From: Marinomonas sp. UCMA 3892
Lineage (GTDB): Bacteria; Pseudomonadota; Gammaproteobacteria; Pseudomonadales; Marinomonadaceae
Length of the DNA: 64,000 bases
Direction: 5' to 3'
Assembly: GCF_012726345.1 (NCBI RefSeq)
Contig: NZ_PTXN01000003.1
Coordinates: 226,996-290,995, forward strand
Below are positions 8,888-18,691 of this stretch, in pieces (the first letter of the stretch is position 1; the number at the start of each line of letters is the position of its first letter). The notes beneath the pieces are model-generated. The model saw nothing but the letters and a program-made list of their open reading frames with translations. It was not told the origin of the DNA and ran no database searches. The position numbers and the translations under genes are program-made.

Positions 8888-10549
8888 TTATCTGGCGACA
8901 ACGCATTGGAAAGAGCTGGCCTTAAGAAAGTCGCCTTTGTTGTACTTTGCGTAAGATGGATAAGGACACAAAGGACGCGTTATACCAGCCATACGGGCTG
9001 TAATTTCTGAATTTTTCGCACGTGTGGCAGCAACAATACTGTGGGGTGCTTTTTTTCTTTCGACCCACGAAACTAAAGGTGTAAGCATATCAAATTGATC
9101 AGCTGATGGACCACCTTGTCCGTGTGGCATACCAGGAACACGATATAAACGTACAAATTCTGGCGCTCGACCTTCAAGCATGAAATCCAAAAAATCATAC
9201 CAACGCATAGTATCTTTTACCGAAAAAACTGGGTCACTGTTACCATGAAAGATGATCATCTTTCCACCATGTTGCTTAAACTCAGCCAATTTTGGTTTAG
9301 CTGCATCTGGTGTTGTCATGATAGTCATTGCAGATTCTTTGAATTGATTATTAGTCGCATAAATTTTAGGCGCGTCTTTATCAAAATCAAACTTAAACAA
9401 GTAATTCTCTAACGCATAAATATTACCAGCAACATTCGTAAAAGGCGTCGTGAAAATATGCGCTAATGAAGCAGCTCCCATCACCACACTGATAGGTTTA
9501 TTACTCCAATCTGAGATCGTACTTTCAACTTTCCACATGCGCCAGTTAGCAGAGCTAATTCCCGTGTCATAAGCCCAATCAGCATATAAGGCTTGATTCC
9601 TGGAGTTATGCGGACCCATATGCATACGCATCAAAGCAGCAACTTTGTTTAGCGGTAAACAATCGCGATCAAAATTGCTTTTACAAACTAGCGCTTTGGG
9701 GTCAAAGATTTTTTGGCAAGCGTCAGCTGCAAATATCATGTCATCGCTAATACCGTCTAAGGTATCACATTGATCCAATATACGTTTTGCGAACACTTTC
9801 AAATCGCGAGGCGTTAACGATTGACTAATATCGTCGCTTACTCGATGTAACGCCTGAATATCCCAAGCATGCTGTAAGGCAGCTCTAGGTAAGTTAAAGC
9901 CTGGGTAGCCCACCAACAAGCCATCAAACATATCAGGGAATCGCGACGCGGCGACCATCGCCATACGTCCACCATTAGACTGACCAAGCCCATATGAATA
10001 CTTAATAGGTGAAGCGTAATAGCTTTCAATTAAAGAACGAGCAACAGGGTTTAACTTTTGAACAGCACCATAGCCATAATCACGACGTGCTTCTGGATCA
10101 TGACCAAATACTGCAGGACCAGCAAGCCCGGCTTCTGGATTAGCTTGAGCATCGTGACCGCCGTTACTTGAAACCACAGCGAAGCCTTGGTTGATCGCAT
10201 ACTGAGAACTAATAAGTCCTGTTATCGCACCTAACGCAGGCTTAACTTCACCATCATTTCCGCCATTAAACTGATATCCAAAACGCCCTTGCCAAAAGTT
10301 AGGTAACCGTAGCTCAAATTGAATCGAATAAAACTTATCATCAACACCCATACGTTGTGACATGACACCCGAAACCAAGCAATAAGGACTTCGAACATCT
10401 TTGTCTCGTCCCATCATTGTTGTCTTAATTTCTACATTTTGAGGCGCTTTTGTAACTAATGTTTGGCAATTCACTGCATAGGCAGCAGTGCTACTGCCTA
10501 ACAAGACAAGTGTCAAAGCCGGTACAAAATAGGTTAAAAGCGTTTTCAT
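8888..10549 (-). CDS. Secreted tannase/feruloyl esterase family hydrolase
   Basis: 553 aa alpha/beta hydrolase with a Sec signal peptide (MKTLLTYFVPALTLVLLGSS..AYA). Family landmarks are GYQFNGGNDG, GFAVVSSNGGHD, the nucleophile elbow GLGQSNGGR (Ser191), IFHGNSDPVFS with the probable acid, and VPGMPHGQGG with the probable catalytic His (about 476). Known relatives cleave esters of gallic or ferulic acid or other aromatic acids, probably in the periplasm or outside the cell. The family's CS-D-HC motif is altered: the usual Cys before Ser is Gln190 and the usual Cys after His is Gly477, so both halves of the stabilising disulfide are missing. The gene is alone, convergent with the dehydrogenase gene, 11 bp apart. 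Confidence 0.85.
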   Translation of the reverse strand: MKTLLTYFVPALTLVLLGSSTAAYAVNCQTLVTKAPQNVEIKTTMMGRDKDVRSPYCLVSGVMSQRMGVDDKFYSIQFELRLPNFWQGRFGYQFNGGNDGEVKPALGAITGLISSQYAINQGFAVVSSNGGHDAQANPEAGLAGPAVFGHDPEARRDYGYGAVQKLNPVARSLIESYYASPIKYSYGLGQSNGGRMAMVAASRFPDMFDGLLVGYPGFNLPRAALQHAWDIQALHRVSDDISQSLTPRDLKVFAKRILDQCDTLDGISDDMIFAADACQKIFDPKALVCKSNFDRDCLPLNKVAALMRMHMGPHNSRNQALYADWAYDTGISSANWRMWKVESTISDWSNKPISVVMGAASLAHIFTTPFTNVAGNIYALENYLFKFDFDKDAPKIYATNNQFKESAMTIMTTPDAAKPKLAEFKQHGGKMIIFHGNSDPVFSVKDTMRWYDFLDFMLEGRAPEFVRLYRVPGMPHGQGGPSADQFDMLTPLVSWVERKKAPHSIVAATRAKNSEITARMAGITRPLCPYPSYAKYNKGDFLKASSFQCVVAR

Positions 10550-10680
10550 TCACATCGTCCTTTTTGATTTTTAATGTCAAACCAAAGAAATTATCCTGCA
10601 TGAGGTTTTACGCGCAAGCATTCAAAATAACGAATAATGAGATAAATAGAAAGTTATCAAGAGAAACAGAAAGGAAATAA

Positions 10681-10704
10681 AAAACGGGCTAAAAAGCCCG
10701 TTTT
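10681..10704. terminator. Terminator of the cyo operon
   Basis: Perfect 10-bp stem AAAACGGGCT / AGCCCGTTTT with a four-base loop, 13 bp after the cyoE stop codon on the minus strand. Confidence 0.85.
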
Positions 10705-10716
10705 GAAAAGCATGAA

Positions 10717-11607
10717 TTAATGGGCAGCAAACACCAGTAAATTTGGTGATACTTCATTAAAATCCAATGCCATGGTCACACTAAGAGCCGTTACCGTGAT
10801 GATGGAGAAGAAGAACACTTGTCGTGCCCATCCATTCACATCAATACCTGGACGATAGCCTCGTAACGCCATAGCAAGCCACCAAAGACTGGTAGCCAGA
10901 GCAACAACCATAAAGCCAATCCCAACATAGCCAGTCAGCGGTAAAAGCGCTGCAACTACCGCAAAGGCGGCAATATGTAGAATTATATGGCGTTTTGCTT
11001 TTGCGATACCTTGTGACACAGGCAAGACAGGAATCCCTGCCGCTTCATAATCTTTGTAGCGAAAAATAGCGATTGCATAAGAATGCGGCATTTGCCAAAT
11101 ACAAAACATAGTAAGCAAGATAGCAGCACCAGCGTCGAACTGACCTGCTGCGGCGCAATACCCCACAACCGGTGGAACAGCACCAGATAAACTACCAACA
11201 AAAGTCCCATATACGGACTTACGCTTGAAATACATAGTGTATAAACCGACATAAACCACATAACCGAATGCAGCAAAAGCAACTGCTACCCAGTTTGTGA
11301 AATACGACAGTAATGCAAACCCAATAACACCTAACACAATACCGTGGAAAAATGCCGCTTTACCTGACATTTCACCATTTACAGTAACGCGGTTACGCGT
11401 ACGCTGCATTTTTGCATCAATATCTCTATCAATGTAGTTGTTAATGGCACAGCCAGAAGCAACCACCAACGACAAGCCAATGACTGTCGCTAGCATAAGG
11501 ATCCAGTCAATCTCGCCACGAGAGGCTAAAAAGAAGCCTCCCGCAACAGAGATGAGGTTGCCCATAATGATGCCAGGCTTTGTGACCTGTAGATAACGCT
11601 TAAACAT
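10717..11607 (-). CDS. cyoE: Protohaem IX farnesyltransferase CyoE
   Basis: UbiA-family prenyltransferase that converts haem b to haem o for the bo3 oxidase. It has nine hydrophobic segments and the two prenyl-diphosphate-binding motifs [18 protein letters not shown] (about residues 55-75) and [15 protein letters not shown] start it at the ATG at 11607, which gives 296 aa, the normal family size, and has GGGAG nine bases upstream; the frame is open nine codons further. It is the last gene of cyoABCDE, 86 bp after cyoD, and is followed by a terminator. Confidence 0.93.
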   Translation of the reverse strand: MFKRYLQVTKPGIIMGNLISVAGGFFLASRGEIDWILMLATVIGLSLVVASGCAINNYIDRDIDAKMQRTRNRVTVNGEMSGKAAFFHGIVLGVIGFALLSYFTNWVAVAFAAFGYVVYVGLYTMYFKRKSVYGTFVGSLSGAVPPVVGYCAAAGQFDAGAAILLTMFCIWQMPHSYAIAIFRYKDYEAAGIPVLPVSQGIAKAKRHIILHIAAFAVVAALLPLTGYVGIGFMVVALATSLWWLAMALRGYRPGIDVNGWARQVFFFSIITVTALSVTMALDFNEVSPNLLVFAAH

Positions 11608-11693
11608 CTTTATAGGCTCCCATCGGACACACATTACTTATAATGGAAAAACTTATAATGAAAGAAGTCCGCATAATCATCAAATCAATCTGC

Positions 11694-12017
11694 TTACATC
11701 ATCATTGCGTTGGAAGCGTAGATAATCCATACGGATAACGCGACAACCATCACAATAATCATCAAAGCAAACAAGAAAGAATAAGCGTCTAACTTACCTT
11801 GCTCAGAGGTGAAGTTTAAATGAAGGAAATACTTCAAATGAACAAAGATCTGAACAATAGCCAACAAAATGATTGTTACGTAAGTTGGACCCTTATCAAA
11901 CGCTTCTGTCATTACCATCCAGAATGGAATACCTGTCAAGATAACAGATAAAACAAAGCCGGTTACGTAAGACTTAACGCTGCCGTGTGAATTCGCTTCA
12001 GAAGAATGATCGCTCAT
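11694..12017 (-). CDS. cyoD: Cytochrome bo3 ubiquinol oxidase subunit IV (CyoD)
   Basis: 107 aa with three membrane segments and the family pattern KSYVTGFVLSVILTGIPFW, then IVQIFVHLKYFLHLNF. It is a small subunit that helps assembly of the Cu(B) centre of subunit I. Its start overlaps the cyoC stop by one base, which implies coupled translation. The N-terminus is Ser-, His- and Glu-rich, as is usual. Confidence 0.93.
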   Translation of the reverse strand: MSDHSSEANSHGSVKSYVTGFVLSVILTGIPFWMVMTEAFDKGPTYVTIILLAIVQIFVHLKYFLHLNFTSEQGKLDAYSFLFALMIIVMVVALSVWIIYASNAMMM

Positions 12018-12628
12018 TAGATCGCTCCCATCAGATAAACAACGGTGAAAACACAGATCCAGATAACATCCAAGAAATGCCAGAACAAGCTTAAGCAGCT
12101 TAAGCGAGTGACAGTTCGGCTACCAAAACCAGATACAGTCAATTCGATCATCAGGATCGCCATCCAGATCAAACCAGCAGTTACGTGTAAGCCGTGAGTA
12201 CCCACAAGGGTAAAGAAGGCAGACAAGAACGCACTAGCCTGAGGACCGTTTCCATGAACAATCAAATGATGGAATTCATAGATTTCCATTCCGATAAAGC
12301 CAGCGCCCAAAAGAAAAGTAACAGACAACCAAGACATGGTGCCTTTTTTATCTTTTTTGTGCGCGCAGATCATCGCAAAACCGTACGTAATACTTGAAAC
12401 AAGTAGTAATGCGGTTTCAACAAGAACGAAATCTAACTCGAAAATATCTTTACCAGAAACACCACCCGCTGTGTTCATAAAGAGCACAGCGTAAGTAGCA
12501 AAAATGGTAGCGAACAACAAACAGTCCGTCATTAGATATAGCCAGAACCCAAACACATTATGCGGTGCTGGATCGTGGTCGTGATGCTCGTCGTGAGCGT
12601 CGTGTGTATTCATATGTGTCGTGCTCAT
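12017..12628 (-). CDS. cyoC: Cytochrome bo3 ubiquinol oxidase subunit III (CyoC)
   Basis: 203 aa, five membrane segments, haem-copper oxidase subunit III. Typical features are [24 protein letters not shown] near the N-terminus and [18 protein letters not shown], then [20 protein letters not shown] at the end. The first 22 residues are rich in His and Asp ([11 protein letters not shown]), a possible metal-binding tail. It lies two bases after cyoB and overlaps cyoD, inside the cyo operon. Confidence 0.94.
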   Translation of the reverse strand: MSTTHMNTHDAHDEHHDHDPAPHNVFGFWLYLMTDCLLFATIFATYAVLFMNTAGGVSGKDIFELDFVLVETALLLVSSITYGFAMICAHKKDKKGTMSWLSVTFLLGAGFIGMEIYEFHHLIVHGNGPQASAFLSAFFTLVGTHGLHVTAGLIWMAILMIELTVSGFGSRTVTRLSCLSLFWHFLDVIWICVFTVVYLMGAI

Positions 12629-12630
12629 GA

Positions 12631-14610
12631 TTACCCCTTAGCCACGCTATCTAGATACGCATTTTCGGTACGAGCAATTTCATCTGGTTGAACATAGTAA
12701 TCAACGTCTTTGGTGTAAGCTCGGATAACAAGGAATACAAAGCTACCGAACAAACCAAGCGCTGCTAACCACCAAATGTGCCAAATCAATGCAAAGCCCA
12801 TTACCGTTACGCAACCAGAAATCAATATACCGGAAGCTGTGTTCTTAGGCATATGGATTGGCGCATAGCTGTCCTTACGAACATAAGCTTCACCTTTCTC
12901 TTTCATATCGGTAAACGCATCGATATCAGAAACAGTTGGAATAACCGCGAAGTTATAAGACTGTGGCGGAGAAGATGTTGCCCACTCAAGAGTATGTGCA
13001 TTCCATGGATCACCAGTAGTGTCCAAGTTGTCTTTACGATCACGGAAACTAACATACAACTGCAATAGCTGAGAAATGATACCCGCCATGATAACAAAGG
13101 CACCCACCAACGCGATGTACAGCCAAATGTTCCAATCTGGGTTATCAGTGTGGTTTAGACGACGAGTCATACCTAGGAAGCCTAGAACATACAAAGGCAT
13201 GAAGGCTAAGAAGAAACCAACCAACCAACACCAGAAAGCTGCTTTACCTAATTTCTCATTAAGTTTGAAGCCCATCACTTTCGGGAACCAGAAAACAAAA
13301 CCAGCTAGATAGCCAAATACCGCACCACCAATGATGGTGTTGTGGAAGTGGGCAATCAAGAACAAGCTGTTATGCAATACATAGTCAGCACCAGGTACTG
13401 CAAGTAGTACACCTGTCATACCACCGATAGTGAAAGTCACCATGAAACCAAGAGTCCATAGAACCGGCACAGTCACACGAAGACGACCGCGGTACATAGT
13501 GAACAACCAGTTAAATAGTTTCACACCCGTTGGCACCGCAATAACCATAGTCGCCATACCGAAGAAGGCGTTTACGTTAGCGCTGGAACCCATGGTAAAG
13601 AAATGGTGAAGCCATACGATGAAACCAAGAATGGAAATCGCACCACTTGCCCAAATCATAGATTTGTGACCAAACAAGCGTTTACCTGTAAAGGTAGACA
13701 CAACTTCAGAGAATATACCAAATGCTGGAAGTACAAGGATGTACACCTCAGGGTGACCCCATGCCCAGAACAAGTTGATATACATCATTGAGTTACCACC
13801 GCCATCATTCGTAAAGAAGTGGAAGTCTAGGTAACGGTCAAGAGTTAGTAGAGCAAGAGTCACTGTCAAAATTGGGAATGATGCAGCGATCAAAATGTTG
13901 GCCCAAGTACAGGTCCAAGTGAAGATCGGCATATCCATCAATTTCATGCCAGGAGCACGCATTTTAAACACTGTTGCCAAGAAGTTAACAGCGGTTAAGG
14001 TCGTACCTATCCCGGATATCTGCAGCGCCCATATATAGTAATCAACACCTACATCCGGACTGAATTCCAAGCCAGCCAATGGCGGATAAGCCACCCAACC
14101 AGTCTTAGCAAATTCACCTACGAATAGAGAAATGTTAACAAGAATCGCACCACCAGCCGTTAGCCAGAAGCTAAGGTTGTTTAGGAACGGGAACGCAACG
14201 TCACGAGCACCAATTTGCAAAGGCAAAACAATGTTCATCAGACCAATCATAAATGGCATCGCCATAAAGATGATCATGATAACACCGTGAGCCGTAAAGA
14301 CTTGGTCATAGTGATGAGGAGGTAAGTAACCGTCTCCACCATTAGTAGACAAAGCCAACTGCAAACGCATCATGACAGCATCCGCGAAACCACGGAGTAG
14401 CATGACAAGTGCAAGTACTATGTACATAACGCCAAGACGCTTATGGTCAACTGATGTTATCCAGTTTTTCCACAAAGTACCAAGCAAATTGTACTTAATA
14501 AGTAAGAACGCAAGTATCAATCCACCTAGAGCAACGCCACAAAATGTCGCAATCAAGATTGGCTCATGGAGTGGAATCGCATCTAAAGATAATTTACCTA
14601 GAATAGACAT
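12631..14610 (-). CDS. cyoB: Cytochrome bo3 ubiquinol oxidase subunit I (CyoB)
   Basis: 659 aa, the catalytic subunit of a proton-pumping haem-copper quinol oxidase in the inner membrane. Ligand residues are present: [14 protein letters not shown] (low-spin haem ligand), [14 protein letters not shown] (Cu(B) His and the cross-linked Tyr), [10 protein letters not shown] (the His pair on Cu(B)) and [12 protein letters not shown] (haem ligands). The length matches E. coli CyoB (663). Its start codon overlaps the cyoA stop by one base. It reduces O2 to water using ubiquinol, the branch usually preferred at high oxygen. Confidence 0.96.
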   Translation of the reverse strand: MSILGKLSLDAIPLHEPILIATFCGVALGGLILAFLLIKYNLLGTLWKNWITSVDHKRLGVMYIVLALVMLLRGFADAVMMRLQLALSTNGGDGYLPPHHYDQVFTAHGVIMIIFMAMPFMIGLMNIVLPLQIGARDVAFPFLNNLSFWLTAGGAILVNISLFVGEFAKTGWVAYPPLAGLEFSPDVGVDYYIWALQISGIGTTLTAVNFLATVFKMRAPGMKLMDMPIFTWTCTWANILIAASFPILTVTLALLTLDRYLDFHFFTNDGGGNSMMYINLFWAWGHPEVYILVLPAFGIFSEVVSTFTGKRLFGHKSMIWASGAISILGFIVWLHHFFTMGSSANVNAFFGMATMVIAVPTGVKLFNWLFTMYRGRLRVTVPVLWTLGFMVTFTIGGMTGVLLAVPGADYVLHNSLFLIAHFHNTIIGGAVFGYLAGFVFWFPKVMGFKLNEKLGKAAFWCWLVGFFLAFMPLYVLGFLGMTRRLNHTDNPDWNIWLYIALVGAFVIMAGIISQLLQLYVSFRDRKDNLDTTGDPWNAHTLEWATSSPPQSYNFAVIPTVSDIDAFTDMKEKGEAYVRKDSYAPIHMPKNTASGILISGCVTVMGFALIWHIWWLAALGLFGSFVFLVIRAYTKDVDYYVQPDEIARTENAYLDSVAKG

Positions 14611-15656
14611 TATTTATCTGCCTCCATGTGCATCTCGTGAGATGAGTGTTCAGAAGCTTCGTGGTTCATTTCGCCATGATTCATCTCACCGTGATTCATC
14701 TCACCATGATTAGAACCGTCGTGAATCATTTTAGGTTCAAATGAAGTTCCTTTCAGCAATTCAACTTGACCATGATCTTTCATGAACTTCATAACGTTGT
14801 CCGTGAAAATACCTGGTTCAATTGAGTTGTAATACTGAACTGGCGTTGCCACATGCTTATGATGAGGATCTGCATCATATTCAGCAAGCTTGTCATAAGA
14901 GACTTGATTCAATACGCCATTATTAATAACGTTATGAGAACCCGCTTTCACGCCTTCTACCCAAGCATCAAAATCTGCTTCGGTTTCCATAGCGATCGCA
15001 TCGAACTTCATATTGGTAAAACCAGGTCCACTGTAGTTCGCAGAGATACCTTTAAACGTACCAGGCTCATTTGCGATCAAGTGAAGCTTAGTCACCATGC
15101 CTGCCATTGAGTAAATTTGGCTACCCAATTGAGGAATGAAGAATGAGTTCATTGTGCCTTCAGAAGAAATTTGGAAAGCAACAGGAACGTTTGCTGGGAA
15201 TCTCAGCTCGTTCACAGAAGCAATACCAAGATCCGGATAGATAAATAACCACTTCCAGTTCATCGAAACGACTTGGACGTTGATATGATCTTTATCCGAT
15301 TTCAACGGCTTATAAGGATCTAGTGCATGAGTGGATTTCCATGTAATCACACCAAGAATGATGACGATTATAATTGGAATAATCCAAACAATGGTTTCAA
15401 TTTTTGTGGAGTGAGACCATTTTGGTTCGTAGATTTCGTCACGACCTTCACGATATTTCCAAGCGAAATAAAGTGTCATGAAGATAACGGGAATCACAAC
15501 AAGCAGCATCAATAAAGTAGCAACAATAATTAGTTGCTTCTCTTCAATACCTACTTGCCCTTTAGGATCGAGCACACCACCCTGACAACCGGCGAGCAAG
15601 CCCACCATTAGCGCCAAAGCGACTTTACTTAGGATACGAGTTAACAAGAGAATCAT
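14610..15656 (-). CDS. cyoA: Cytochrome bo3 ubiquinol oxidase subunit II (CyoA)
   Basis: 348 aa lipoprotein-type subunit II. The signal peptide ends in a lipobox, LLAGC, at about residue 24; two membrane segments follow, then a periplasmic cupredoxin-like domain ([29 protein letters not shown]). The Cu(A) ligands of cytochrome c oxidases are absent, as expected for a quinol oxidase. The C-terminus is a Met/His tail containing three GEMNH units encoded by a 15-bp tandem repeat, ending [12 protein letters not shown]. It is the first gene of the cyo operon, overlapping cyoB by one base. Confidence 0.94.
   Translation of the reverse strand: MILLLTRILSKVALALMVGLLAGCQGGVLDPKGQVGIEEKQLIIVATLLMLLVVIPVIFMTLYFAWKYREGRDEIYEPKWSHSTKIETIVWIIPIIIVIILGVITWKSTHALDPYKPLKSDKDHINVQVVSMNWKWLFIYPDLGIASVNELRFPANVPVAFQISSEGTMNSFFIPQLGSQIYSMAGMVTKLHLIANEPGTFKGISANYSGPGFTNMKFDAIAMETEADFDAWVEGVKAGSHNVINNGVLNQVSYDKLAEYDADPHHKHVATPVQYYNSIEPGIFTDNVMKFMKDHGQVELLKGTSFEPKMIHDGSNHGEMNHGEMNHGEMNHEASEHSSHEMHMEADK
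14661..14711. repeat. 15-bp tandem repeat encoding GEMNH units in cyoA
   Basis: About 3.4 copies of a 15-bp unit (ATGATTCATCTCACC and close variants on the plus strand) in frame with cyoA, so copy-number change would add or remove a five-residue Met/His block without a frameshift. Confidence 0.85.
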
Positions 15657-15815
15657 CCTCTAACCCTTATGTTCACAAAACTGCCACCTGACAATCAGGC
15701 AACAGAACGAAAATCCGGCAAAACACCGGGTATTTCAGTAAAGATCACCACACTGAAAACAGCACAAAGACTATTACCTAGTTAATAGAATTAACGCAGT
15801 AATAGCTTTTTTGGA

Positions 15816-16205
15816 TCACCTAAATCTGAAAAAGGGAGCTCCACAACTCATCATGTATCGCACCTCAGCACGACTTGGTTGCTCGTTTGGAGCAAATACA
15901 TGAAACAAAGAGAAGGCCAATTTCTGGCGAGCAAGGTTGATATGGGTCATAACGGACCAATAACTAACCAATAATAGAGTTGTAAATACGAGGCTAGATA
16001 CTAGCCCCGCATTAAGAATAGGGTCGATATTAATAACGCCAAGGTTACCAATAAAGAAAGGAGCGGAAACCAATACGAAAAAGCTCAAAAACAGGCAAGA
16101 CGCGGCAATAACAGGGCGTAAAGAATCCGCCAAGATACTGGATACCGAATGCACATAATGATGCAGAATGTCTTGAAATTTGTTCAATTTATCCATCCGA
16201 TTCAT
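15816..16205 (-). CDS. Hypothetical small membrane protein upstream of cyo
   Basis: About 129 aa from the ATG at 16205 (the frame is open to a TTG at 16271). It has an amphipathic N-terminal helix (LNKFQDILHHYVHSVSS), two long membrane segments, a third partly hydrophobic stretch, and a basic tail ending GAPFFRFR. I do not recognise the family. It lies 159 bp upstream of cyoA on the same strand, so it could be co-transcribed with the oxidase operon or transcribed alone. No clear ribosome-binding site precedes any of the candidate starts (16271, 16205, 16196), so the start is uncertain. Confidence 0.55.
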   Translation of the reverse strand: MNRMDKLNKFQDILHHYVHSVSSILADSLRPVIAASCLFLSFFVLVSAPFFIGNLGVINIDPILNAGLVSSLVFTTLLLVSYWSVMTHINLARQKLAFSLFHVFAPNEQPSRAEVRYMMSCGAPFFRFR

Positions 16206-16424
16206 AAAAACAAAAATAAAAATGTCGTTTTTACTCGCTTCATACGAATTTAAGTGTGCGAAATATAGCAAAAATTATACAGCCGTACAAAGTCTAGTTT
16301 AGCCTTTGTTCAACTTTGCTTCACGGTCTTTTTATAAAAATTCACATTCTTGTCTTGAGAAAATCCTACTGACTTAGCCCAAAGGCACCAAGACTAGCAC
16401 TCTTCTAAGTTAATTTCCTTACAA

Positions 16425-17921
16425 TTAGTAAGTCTTATTTTCGACCAAATGCGCAAGTAACCAATTCCGAAGTACCTTCACTATATACGTCATTTCTTCC
16501 TCTTTTGGACCACTAAAACCTAATAAAAAGCCAAACCTACAACGATTAGTCTCTTTTTGTTGGCAAACATAATGACTAGACAAAGTCGAAAGCTGTACGT
16601 CATCACGTTTGATTTCTTGAGCTATTAACTGATCCCAAGCCATCCCAGTTTGCATTATAGGAAGAAACTCCGACTTTAATTCAATTAGTACGTGCATTCC
16701 ACCACGAGGCCTTTTCCATTCAAACCAAGTCGCTAAATGACATTCTAATAGCGCTAATAGAACATCCCGTTTAAGCCGATAATGACGGCGCATTCGATTT
16801 ATATGTCGATCAAAATGTCCCTGAAGCATAAAGTCCGCTACAGCAGGTTGTATCGGTAAGGAAGCAGATGACCCCAATACTCGCTGACTTTTATATACTG
16901 TCTCGATATGTTTCATCGGAGCGACAATAAAGCCAAGCCGCAAACCACGAAACAGTACTTTAGAAAAACTCCCTACAAAGAAAACTCGGTCCCGGGCTTG
17001 CTCATGCACGCTCGCCGTTTGCATAAAGGGCACATTACTTCGTCCTTGATAAACAAACTCATTGTCGTAATCATCTTCCACCAACCACCAGCTTGGTGAC
17101 TCATTTTGTAGAGCTTGCAACCATTGTTGTCGTCGCGCTGCACTAATGCTAACACCAAGTGGATATTGCCGATTCGGCGTGACAATCGCCACATTCGAGG
17201 CATGTTCACTATCAGGCAAGCAAGGTCCATCTTCATCAATAAAAAGGGCACCCGCTTTAATTGATGAATGAATGACCTGGCGAATTGGCGGATAAGTCGG
17301 TTCTTCGAACCACCACTTCACTGGCGAATTTTCAGAATCACCCAACAATGTAATTGTGTGTTGCAATAAAAGAAGTGAGTCCCGACTGCCAGCCGTAACA
17401 ATAATTTGCTCTGCCGAGCATTCAAGACCACGAACACGATACAAATAGTCAACGATCGCGGTTTTTAAGTCGGGATAACCCGTTGTATACCCGCCTTCTA
17501 ACACAGTTAAATCTGGCGTGAGCCAGCTGCGACGCATACTCGCAGCCCATTCTTTAGTGGGAAAAACCGACATATCAGCGCCAGAATCAAATGCTCGTTT
17601 TTGAGGGACATCATTCATGACTGAAAGCACGGTATCAGGTGATTTACTTGCGCGATGACTGATCATGGGTAAAGCAGCAACAAACACACCACGTTTCTCT
17701 TCGCTGGTTAAAATACCTTCAGCGATTAATTGATCGTAGGCCCGAGAGGTCGTACTTCGTGAAACACCCAACGAACTGGCTAAAAAACGCGAGGAGGGTA
17801 ACTTATCACCAACCGATAGCTCCCCAGACACAATGCCTTGCTGGATCTGCTCGATCAATTGTTTGTAATAGGGCTCATCGTCTTCTAAAGAAAAACGTAA
17901 ACTGGCTATCGCGTACTTCAT
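16425..17921 (-). CDS. MocR-type GntR regulator with aminotransferase domain
   Basis: 498 aa from the ATG at 17921 (frame open to 18002). The N-terminal GntR winged helix (YYKQLIEQIQQGIVSGELSVGDKLPSSRFLASSLGVSRSTTSRAYDQL, split here only for description) is joined by a linker to a fold-type I aminotransferase-like domain with the PLP lysine in the VGSFSKVLFRGLRLG region. MocR proteins bind DNA and use PLP or an amino acid as signal; PdxR and GabR are the characterised members. It is divergent from a PNPOx-like gene, with three TCTGGC half-sites in between, so it probably controls that gene and itself. Confidence 0.88.
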   Translation of the reverse strand: MKYAIASLRFSLEDDEPYYKQLIEQIQQGIVSGELSVGDKLPSSRFLASSLGVSRSTTSRAYDQLIAEGILTSEEKRGVFVAALPMISHRASKSPDTVLSVMNDVPQKRAFDSGADMSVFPTKEWAASMRRSWLTPDLTVLEGGYTTGYPDLKTAIVDYLYRVRGLECSAEQIIVTAGSRDSLLLLQHTITLLGDSENSPVKWWFEEPTYPPIRQVIHSSIKAGALFIDEDGPCLPDSEHASNVAIVTPNRQYPLGVSISAARRQQWLQALQNESPSWWLVEDDYDNEFVYQGRSNVPFMQTASVHEQARDRVFFVGSFSKVLFRGLRLGFIVAPMKHIETVYKSQRVLGSSASLPIQPAVADFMLQGHFDRHINRMRRHYRLKRDVLLALLECHLATWFEWKRPRGGMHVLIELKSEFLPIMQTGMAWDQLIAQEIKRDDVQLSTLSSHYVCQQKETNRCRFGFLLGFSGPKEEEMTYIVKVLRNWLLAHLVENKTY

Positions 17922-17923
17922 AA

Positions 17924-17972
17924 TCTGGCCTGCTTTTTTATCTTTATTCTGGCTATTTTTATAAAAGCCAGA
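17924..17972. promoter_or_regulatory. Candidate MocR operator: three TCTGGC half-sites
   Basis: TCTGGC occurs at 17924-17929 and 17948-17953 as a direct repeat 24 bp apart, and as the inverted copy GCCAGA at 17967-17972. A direct pair plus an inverted copy is the usual layout of GabR/PdxR-type operators. It sits between the divergent MocR and PNPOx-like genes. Confidence 0.6.
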
Positions 17973-18027
17973 TTCCTCTAATGTCTTGTTATAGCGAACC
18001 ACCCATTAGGACACAAGGAGAGAATTC

Positions 18028-18678
18028 ATGAGCCAGTCACTAGAAGAAACAACATTAAGTAAAGTGAAACGCGGGCCAAACCGTGCCTCTTATGACAAAG
18101 ACCTAGCATTTAACATTATTGATGCGGCGCTAATGTGTCATGTCGGACAAAGCAAAGATGGACAAGTTTTTGTAACGCCCACCAGCCATTGGCGTGAAGG
18201 CGACTACTTCTATTGGCACGCTCATTCCAAAGCCCGCAATGTCAAAGGTCCAATCGACGAACCAGAAAAAGTCTGCATTAACATCAGTTTATTGGATGGC
18301 TTAGTCCTGGCGCGTTCGGCCATGCACCATTCCGTAAATTATCGTTCCGTGACCTTATTTGGCGTACCAGAGTTGATCGAAGATAAAGAAGAAAAAGTGC
18401 GTCAATTCAAACTTTTCCTCGATAAAGTCAGCCCAGGTCGCTGGGAAACGTTACGTCCCGTCAACGAGCAAGAGATCAAAGCGACGGGAGTCGTGCGTAT
18501 CAAAATAGACGAAGCCTCGGTCAAATTCCGAGCTGAGCCTCCTGTCGATGATCCAGCCGATAACGACTGGCCAGTGTGGGCGGGCGTTATGCCGTTAGAA
18601 AGACATTGGGGGGAAGTTGAGCAAGATCCAATTCAGACAAAACACTATCCAGAGCCCAAGGCTCCGGACGCAGTTTAA
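18028..18678 (+). CDS. Pyridoxamine 5'-phosphate oxidase-like FMN-binding protein
   Basis: 216 aa protein of the PNPOx-like split-barrel superfamily. Visible landmarks are CHVGQSKDGQVFVTPTSHWREGDYFYWHAHS (barrel strands and the His region of FMN binding), CINISLLDGLVLARS, and SVTLFGVPELIEDKEEK. The family includes reductases and oxygen-sensitive flavoproteins as well as true PNP oxidase; this one lacks the C-terminal signature of E. coli PdxH, so I do not call it a B6-synthesis enzyme. An AAGGAG ribosome site precedes the ATG. The divergent MocR regulator suggests a link to PLP or amino-acid status (inference). Confidence 0.8.
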   Translation: MSQSLEETTLSKVKRGPNRASYDKDLAFNIIDAALMCHVGQSKDGQVFVTPTSHWREGDYFYWHAHSKARNVKGPIDEPEKVCINISLLDGLVLARSAMHHSVNYRSVTLFGVPELIEDKEEKVRQFKLFLDKVSPGRWETLRPVNEQEIKATGVVRIKIDEASVKFRAEPPVDDPADNDWPVWAGVMPLERHWGEVEQDPIQTKHYPEPKAPDAV

Positions 18679-18691
18679 TCACTAAATGCCA

